Assembly: GCF_000313135.1 (NCBI RefSeq)
Contig: NW_004457323.1
Span: 383,165 to 396,283 of the forward strand
DNA: 13,119 nucleotides
Source of the DNA: Acanthamoeba castellanii str. Neff
Lineage: Eukaryota > Discosea > Longamoebia > Acanthamoebidae
Reading direction: 5' to 3'
The notes below the pieces were generated by a model. That model had not been told where the DNA came from, searched no databases, and was given only the letters and a program-made list of their open reading frames with translations. How positions within the stretch are numbered: position 1 is the first letter of the stretch; every line of letters begins with the position of its first letter. Positions 7,302 to 13,119 of the stretch are shown one piece after another. The translations under genes and the position numbers were made by a program.

Positions 7302-10300
7302 ATGAGCAGCGGCGCTGCCGGCAGACATCCTCTTGCTGCTGAGGATGACTACGACGAAGAGCGACCAAGGAGCAACAGTGAGCAAAGGCGGCTCGTGGAG
7401 GAAGAAGACGCTGACCTGAGCAGCGGGCCGAGTGGCTTGACCGAGGATGAGGAGGAAGCGAATCGACGTCGCGTGGGCCACATCAACGATCGAGACAGGA
7501 ACGATTTCAAACGACTGAATCCAGAGGAGGACGATTCCTCATCTTACGAAGAAGAGTCTGATGCCGAGACGAGCTACAGGCACGAGTCCTACATCTTTGC
7601 CAGGACGGAGTGGAAGGGAGAGAAGAAGCCAGAGGGCGTACATCACGAGAATTGGTTTCTACTCGACCACACTACGCGCTTCCATTTTCGATTCCATTTC
7701 CGAAGGCACAAGCGGCGTGCAGTGCAGGGAGCACTTCGTTTGAGGGACCTGGTGGTGGGGCTGCCCTGGCACCAGATCAGAGTGGCCGTCATCTCCCTCC
7801 TCTTCATCGCCAGCATGGCTCTCTTCATGTCCGTCGACGCGCCCGACGACAACCCACCCACTCGCCTCGCCGGCGTCTCCCTGGCCCAGCCCATCATATC
7901 CTCTCCAATCCCTTGCCCCTCTCTTTCTGATCCACTCGGCTATTTATTATTTATATTTTAATAGATATTATTTGTATTACTAATATAAATAATATAATAA
8001 ATAATATAAAATCACAAAGTCAATTAATAATTATATTTTTATAAAGTATTGTAATTCTTAACTCTGGGCCTCACTATCGGTTGCTGGACGACGAGCCGCT
8101 GGACACGATCCGGGTGAACCTCGCCATACAGGAGACGCGCAACGTATCATCGTGGACGTCCTGGCCAGCCAACTCCTCCGTCGTCGTCACCTTACAGGCC
8201 TCCACCGCGCATGGTACACCCCACCAGCTTCGCACTCACGCACATCCACTCAAGCGCGTGCCGTGTGTGTCGTGTTGTGTCGTGTGGCAGATGAGGCGAG
8301 TGCGCAATCGTGGGCCGCGCTGGACTCGTGGGAGCTCTTCGCGCGGCCGGACGAAAGCGAGGAGGACTACACCTACTTCTACCTCAACGACACGGCGAAG
8401 GACCTCTACCACACGTACCGCGTGGTGTTGACGACCAACGCCCGGCAGAACCTGGGCCTGCGGCTCGACGTTCTGCAGCTCTCGTGGGCCGCGCGCTACG
8501 AGGTGGTGTTCGGCTTCATCCTGCTCGTCATGGTCTACTCACTCATCATCTTCGAGTGGGTCCACCGCACTGTGGCGGCCCTCATCGGCTCCTTCTGGGG
8601 TCTGGCCCTCCTCTCCGCCGTCATCGAGCGACCATCGCTCTACGAGGCACGCACCACCGATCAGAACGTCATCGCTTCCATCCAATATCTAATCAGTCTC
8701 TCTCTCTGTGTGTGTGTGTGGTGTGCGCGCGCGTGTGTCGTGTCGTGTGTGCGAACAGGTAATTGGGTGGATTGACTACGATACGATCGGTCTCCTCTTC
8801 GGCATGATGATCCTCGTCGGCATCTTCTCCACCACCGGCTTCTTCGAGGTTCGTACTCAAGGAGAGAATATAGCCCACGTCGCACACACGACACACACAC
8901 CCGAACTCCGCTTACACCCACGACTAACGCCGTGTCGACGTTTATTCCATTAGTGGTCAGCCGTGCAGGCGTACAAGCTGTCCAAGGGCAACATTTGGCA
9001 TCTCGTCATCATGTTGGTGCGCATATTAATCAATATATTCATATGTGTGGATATGTTTCTGTGCGTAGATATGCTGTACTGAAGTAACAACTATGTTTGT
9101 AATCATGGTTGGTTGTTGGCAACGTGTTAGTGCGGCTTCACCGCGGTGGCGTCGATGTTTCTGGACAACGTGACCACCATCCTGCTCGTCACGCCCGTCA
9201 CCCTGCGCCTCTGCCGGGTGCTCGACCTCGACCCTCTCCCCATCATCCTCTCCGAAGTGGTGCGCCACCTTCCATCGAAACCACCATCGCACTTTATGTC
9301 GACACACGCATCGTGTGCTTTTACTAACCACCCAATCACTTTAAACATATGCACCTCCATATGTTTACACATGTCATCCGTGTATATTGTGCACAGATCT
9401 TCTCCAACATCGGCGGAACGGCCACGGGAATCGGCGACCCGCCCAACATTTTGATCATCTCCAACTCGCAGATCAAGGACACGGGTCTGGTCGACTTCAG
9501 CTCCTTCACGCTGCACGTCGCACCGGGCGCCATCCTCGCGATGTGCACCACCTTCCTGCTCATCATGTTCGTCTACAAGAAGAGAATCTGTCGGGTACCA
9601 GCCATTGCTCTCTTTTTTGCTAATTATTAATTATTTTATTTTCTCTTTAATTTCGGTAACCATGTTTTATTATTTCAAAATCACAAAATCAATTAATTAA
9701 TCTAAATAAAAATAAAATTAAATAGAGAGCGCCGGTGGACCCGCTGGCCAAGGAGATCGATATCTGGAAGAAGACCCTGCACGCGTTCGACATGAGCCAC
9801 AAGAGCATCACCCAGAACGAAGACCACCGCGTGCGCCAGAAGCTCGTCAAGCACATCCACGAGCTCGAGGAGCGCCTGCGCGAGAAGCTCGCCGGCATCG
9901 CCGCTATCGAAGCCGCCCTCGACGGCAGCAGCAGCAGCGGCGGTCACGGCGGCGGTCACAGCACCAGCAACGCCCAGCCCGCCGCCGGCGTCGGCGGAGC
10001 GGGCAAGGGCAAGGAGAAGGTGCCGGAGCCGGACGTGAGCGGCGACGAAGAGAACGGCCGCCAGCGGGGCGACAACAACGACAACGACGACGAAGCGGAC
10101 GACGACGTGCTGGGCGGGAGCCAGGCAGACTACTACGGCAAGACGCGGGAGAGCGTCGAAGGGCAGGAGGAGCCGGCCCAGCCGCTGGGCGCGATCAACA
10201 TCGCCGAGCTGGAGCGCAAGTACGTCATCAGCGACGTCACCCTCTTCATCAAGAGCTGCTGCGTGCTGGTGGTGGTCATCCTCCTCTTCTTCCTCCATTC

Positions 10301-11447
10301 TTTCCTCAGTACGTACTCTTCACTGCTGCGTGTGCGGTGTTGTGTGCGGTGGTGTGTGCGGTGGTGTGTGCGGTGTGTGCAGTGGTGCGTGTGCGTGTGC
10401 GTGTGCGCTGCGACTGACAGGTTGTGATGGTGGGGTGCAGCTGAGATCAAGCTGTCGCTGCCGTGGATCGCCATCCTGGGCGCGCTGGTGCTTCTCGTGC
10501 TCTCCGGCACCGACAACTTCCACGAAATCCTCGAAAAAGTGGAGACGAGCACATTGCTCTTCTTCGCGGGGCTGTTCGTGATGGTCCGATGCGTCGAAGA
10601 GCTCGGGGTCACCATCTGGATCGCCAACACCACCTCCGACATCATCGACATCATGCCCGAGGTTCGACACGACACACGACACACGACACACGACACACGA
10701 CACACGACACACGACACACGACACACGACACACGACACACGACACACGACACACGACACACGACACACGACACACGACACACGACACACGCACGACACAC
10801 GCACGCACGACACACATGACACACACTGACCTTATGATGTGTGTTGGCTACCCGTAGGGCAAGATGCGGCTGGCCTTTGCCGTGTTCCTGATCATCTGGG
10901 TGTGTGCGATCGTGTCGATGTTCATAGACAACATCCCCTTCACCACCACCATGATCCCCGTCGTCGTCAAGCTCACCAAGGTACTGATGCCGTGCGGGGG
11001 CGGCCACCGAGCGTCGAGCCAACGTTAACTTTAATTTGTGCCGCGCAGGGCACGCTCGCGCTTCCCCTCCAGCCGCTCACATGGGCGATGGCCTTTGGCG
11101 CCTGTCTGGGCGGCAATGGCACCCTCATCGGTGGTAGGCTTCCCAACATACGCCATCGGTGCGGTGGTGTGTGCGGCGTGGCTAAAATGAAACTCGCCGT
11201 GTTTGTGTGACACCAGCGTCGGCAAACGTGGTGGCGGCTGGCATAGCGGAACAGTACGGGCGGCCAATCTCCTTCAACTATTTTTTCAAGGTGCGTCACC
11301 CCCGCGTGCAGTGTGTGTCATGCGCTTGGCCGCGGCCATTCACAACGCCTCGCACGCACGCAGATGGGCTTCCCGTGCATGATGGTCTCCACGCTGACCG
11401 CGACCGCCTACATGCTCGTGACGCACGTTCTCATCGGGTGGTATTAA
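7302..11447 (+). CDS. P protein (OCA2)-like ArsB/NhaD-family permease, 13 exons
   Basis: Multi-pass ion/anion permease of the P-protein group. Exons: 7302-about 7874, about 8096-8213, 8291-8667, 8759-8848, 8954-9016, 9131-9259, 9397-9594, 9726-10308, 10441-10661, 10858-10980, 11049-11133, 11217-11290 and 11364-11447; about 905 residues (human OCA2 about 838). An acidic N-terminal tail contains ENWFLL (Glu116-Leu121), a possible acidic dileucine sorting signal. TM1 is about 160-177, followed by a lumenal domain with NVSS, NSS and NDT sites. The two related halves carry FLDNVTT with [13 protein letters not shown], and [11 protein letters not shown] with [14 protein letters not shown], all diagnostic of the family. 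A long acidic Gly/Asn/Asp loop separates them, and the protein ends THVLIGWY. Junction phases agree for exons 2-13; intron 1 boundaries are unclear. In animals the family acts in melanosomes and acidic organelles. The substrate here is unknown. Confidence 0.93.
7875..8095 (+). other. Intron 1 of permease, with AT-rich island (boundaries uncertain)
   Basis: Positions 7940-8060 are almost pure A/T in a GC-rich gene. The permease frame stops at 7959-7961, so this must be removed. The only GT donor before that stop near the end of TM1 is GTCTCC at 7875 (phase 0). A phase-matched AG ends at 8095. AAAG ending at 8046 is a better-looking acceptor site but its phase does not match. The true junction is unresolved. 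Confidence 0.5.
8698..8757 (+). repeat. GT-rich microsatellite in permease intron 3
   Basis: TC followed by (TG)n and GTGTCGTGTC units fill the end of the intron up to the acceptor GAACAG at 8758. It is non-coding, and its reading in several frames as Val/Cys runs is an artefact. Confidence 0.75.
9342..9367 (+). repeat. Perfect 10-bp inverted repeat in permease intron 6
   Basis: TAAACATATG, a 6-nt loop CACCTC, then CATATGTTTA. It lies about 30 nt before the exon 7 acceptor at 9396. In RNA it could fold into a hairpin near the branch-point region. Confidence 0.7.
9595..9725 (+). other. AT-rich intron 7 of the permease
   Basis: A 131-nt intron from GTACCA to AAATAG, phase 0, almost entirely A/T and sharply different from its neighbours. 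It carries AAAATCACAAAATCAATTAA at 9677-9696, a near match to 8008-8027 in intron 1. Removing it joins KKRICR to [12 protein letters not shown], as expected from the family. Confidence 0.85.
10325..10425 (+). repeat. GTGTGCGGTG-type repeat in permease intron 8
   Basis: Repeated GGTGGTGTGTGC units followed by GTGTGC hexamers between the exon 8 donor and the exon 9 acceptor at 10440. It is low complexity and intronic. Confidence 0.75.
10671..10789 (+). repeat. Heptamer array GACACAC x17 in permease intron 9
   Basis: Seventeen uninterrupted GACACAC units, flanked by degenerate GACAC and GCACGACACAC copies up to about 10818. It lies just after the exon 9 donor GTTCGA at 10662 and makes up most of the 196-nt intron. 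The apparent Cys-Arg-Val or Thr-His-Asp proteins in all frames are repeat artefacts. The perfect units suggest recent expansion and probable length polymorphism. Confidence 0.93.
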
Positions 11448-11509
11448 TCCACAATTCCGGACGTACGCACAAGAGCCAACAATTTTGTGACTACTGCAGT
11501 TGTAGCGTC

Positions 11510-12152
11510 AACAACGAAGTTTATTGCGAGCGAGGTTGTCGATACCACATGTGGAGCACCTCCGCGTCAACCAGTTCGGCGATCCCATCATGCCCAGCAC
11601 CTCAGCCTTGTCAGGCACGTCCACAACAGCCTCCGTTGCGACGATGGCGTACATGGTCGGGCGTCCGAAAATGGCACCGCCGAGGGGGTCACCTCAAGCT
11701 TGCGATAGCGCGCGATCTGTTCCGCGGTGGCGTTGGCATCGGGTCCACTCGAGTACGTGCGGCAGATACATGACGTCGCCGTCGTCGTCGGGCTTTTCGA
11801 TGCCCGCGGCCTTGAACAACCGCTCGGTCTGATCGAGCGTGGCGCCGTTCTGCGCGTCGTGGAGCATCGGAACGGCGCGTCCATCGCCAGCGCGCATATC
11901 GGAGAGGAAGGTCTCAAACACGTCGAGCAGCTCGATGCAGGTCACGCGGTTGAAGGGCGTGCGGCTCTCCTTGCGTCAGATGCCGACGGCGGTGGCGAGC
12001 CGGGATTGGGCGTTACCGAGGTGGAGCACGACCTCGTCTACGAGATCGAGCGACACAAACTCGGCGTCCTCGTCGCCGGTCTTGGAGTTGAACTTGACGG
12101 CGTTCAAGACCTCCCGCCGGTGGGCTCCGGGATCGAGTAGGGGAAGTAGCAT
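11510..12152 (-). pseudogene. Broken intronless coding remnant, unrecognised
   Basis: An ATG at 12152 opens a coding-like frame (MLLPLLDPGAHRREV) with high GC at third positions. It meets an in-frame TGA at 11976-11978, yet the same frame continues with equally coding-like sequence (VTCIELLDVFETFLSDMR). It then needs a frame change near 11740-11755 (EQIARYRKLEV) and further changes near 11660 and 11590. A minus-strand AATAAA at 11520-11525 marks the likely 3' end. The family is not recognised. Several breaks in about 640 bases suggest a pseudogene, but sequencing errors could produce the same picture. Its start is about 10 bp from the divergent + strand remnant, so the two probably arrived as a pair. 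Confidence 0.5.
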
Positions 12153-12162
12153 TGGACCGCGA

Positions 12163-12706
12163 ATGACCTACACGCCGGTGCCCGTCGGCAGAAGCAGCGC
12201 GTGAGCCTGCGGTTGCTCGACTGGCTCGTCACCAACTACGCGCGCGAGCACAACGTGTTCTACATGCTCAGCCCAGCGCCTACAATGACAACGCGGCCGG
12301 CGTGGAGCCCTTCAACGTCCACGCCAACTACCCCGCGCGATTGGATTCCACCCGCAAGGCCAACTTTGATCCGGCGCGGCAAGCGGTTCTACTTTGACGG
12401 CAAGTGCGAGCGGCCCGAATGGGGACGATGATGACGAAGGTGGCGATGACGAGAACACGATGGAAGAGGAAGAAGACACATCGCCGCTCGTGCTTGGAAA
12501 CGCAGAAACATCCAAGAAGCTGCATCGGCTGATGATGCACTCCGTCCGAGCGGCCGATCTGAAGTCGACAAAGCAAGCGCGGTTCGGCCAAGCCGAGCGG
12601 AACGGCGTGTCGGCCGCCCAAATTATCCAACAGCGGCAACTGCATCGTGTTCAACGTCGGCACCCACCTCAGTTTCTCCAACCACCGAGCGCCCAAGCCC
12701 TTCTGA
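12163..12706 (+). pseudogene. Broken intronless coding remnant, possible giant-virus-like family
   Basis: An ATG at 12163 starts MTYTPVPV, but the conserved-looking part (RVSLRLLDWLVTNYAREH) is in another frame, requiring a shift near 12178-12183. Another shift near 12275 gives EPFNVHANYPARLDSTRK, and one near 12370 gives GKRFYFDGKCER. An acidic stretch follows, and the last coding-like segment (NCIVFNVGTHLSF) ends at TGA 12704-12706. The LDW-VTNY and FNV-Y-LDS-RK-FDP pattern resembles, from memory, a conserved uncharacterised family of large DNA viruses that infect amoebae; this is inference and unverified. There are at least three frame breaks. AATAAA follows at 12729-12734. Confidence 0.5.
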
Positions 12707-12728
12707 ATTGTAACTACACAATTCCCTA

Positions 12729-12734
12729 AATAAA
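12729..12734 (+). promoter_or_regulatory. Candidate polyadenylation signal after the + strand remnant
   Basis: AATAAA on the + strand, 23 nt after the TGA that ends the last coding-like segment. It could be a leftover signal of that gene, but it lies in a short A/T-rich patch and may be chance. Confidence 0.3.
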
Positions 12735-12800
12735 TTGATTGGGTGGCGAAAAAGTTGTTTGCCGAACAAGAGTTTCCGAAGCGGGGGGGGGTGCGAGCCA

Positions 12801-13119
12801 CTAGAGGGACTTCTCGACGGTGGCGGTGACGCTGTTCGGGTCCGAGGCCGCATACTCGTAACAGATCTTCTCCTGTTGGATGAGGACCTCGATGCTCTTG
12901 CCCACCTTCACGCTGTAACGTGCGTCCACGTGGACCGGGTCCATGGTGACGATGATCTTCTTGTCGGTGATGGCATCGTTGACGGCCTCGACGATCTCAG
13001 CACCCCACTTGGAGATCTCTTCGCCAAGAGAGCGGCAGTAGTTTTGGTAGACGCACCCACCAAGGTACTTGCGCTCGTTCTTGGCGCGCTCGTTGGTGCC
13101 GGTGTCGCCGGTGAGCTTC
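12801..13119 (-). CDS. Unrecognised protein, C-terminal 105 residues (5' end outside window)
   Basis: An open frame of 106 codons runs from the right edge of the window to TAG at 12801-12803, without interruption. Third codon positions are strongly G/C, as in the other real exons here, which supports coding. Visible segments include KYLGGCVYQNYCRSLGEE, EIVEAVNDAITDKKIIVTMD and YSVKVGKSIEVLIQQEKICY. There is no signal peptide, membrane segment or motif that I can name. The mix suggests a soluble alpha/beta protein. The gene is convergent with the + strand remnant, about 95 bp away. No function is proposed. Confidence 0.75.
   Translation of the reverse strand, partial: KLTGDTGTNERAKNERKYLGGCVYQNYCRSLGEEISKWGAEIVEAVNDAITDKKIIVTMDPVHVDARYSVKVGKSIEVLIQQEKICYEYAASDPNSVTATVEKSL

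Noticed and set aside
9702..10298. Minus-strand frame with valine-rich segments (also seen at 2153-2503)
   Set aside because: It is antisense to the acidic loop of permease exon 8 and its duplicate copy. The + strand has the conserved family motifs.
10671..10789. Regular array that might suggest CRISPR
   Set aside because: The units are 7 bp and contiguous with no spacers, and they lie in an intron of a eukaryotic gene.
10133..10829. Open frames with Cys-Val-Arg or Thr-His-Asp repeats on both strands
   Set aside because: They come from the intronic heptamer array, whose unit has no stop codon in any frame. The true exons 9 and 10 flank it with matching phases.

Overview
The window looks like nuclear DNA of a free-living amoeba, most likely Acanthamoeba or a close relative (inference). 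The grounds are GC-rich exons, many short GT-AG introns, GT/CA-rich introns, a secreted cellulase of the kind expected for a cellulosic cyst wall, and TKL-type kinases. Coding segments were recovered by joining pieces with matching intron phases and conserved domain motifs. No RNA gene, CRISPR array or autonomous transposon was recognised.

Layout: (1) 1-2243, + strand, a protein kinase in about ten exons with an acidic Asp/Asn-rich N-terminal part. Its N-terminus is uncertain. (2) 2237-2540, a near-identical stray copy of part of an exon of the downstream permease; the kinase stop codon lies inside it. (3) 2782-4610, - strand, a secreted GH5 endoglucanase with a Ser/Pro/Ala repeat linker and an expansin-C-like end, with a TATA box upstream at 4793-4799. 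(4) 5222-6688, - strand, a TKL-family kinase domain in six exons that has lost its key catalytic residues and is predicted to be a pseudokinase. (5) 7302-11447, + strand, a 13-exon permease of the ArsB/NhaD type, closely matching the animal P protein (OCA2). (6) 11448-12734, a damaged region with two divergent, intronless coding remnants about 10 bp apart, possibly of giant-virus origin. (7) 12801-13119, - strand, the 3' end of an unrecognised gene.

The pseudokinase and the permease lie head to head across about 600 bp and could share a promoter region. I see no operon-like functional system. The most notable items are the recent segmental duplication ending the kinase, the pseudokinase, two AT-rich introns in the permease that share a core sequence, and the broken gene pair near the right end.
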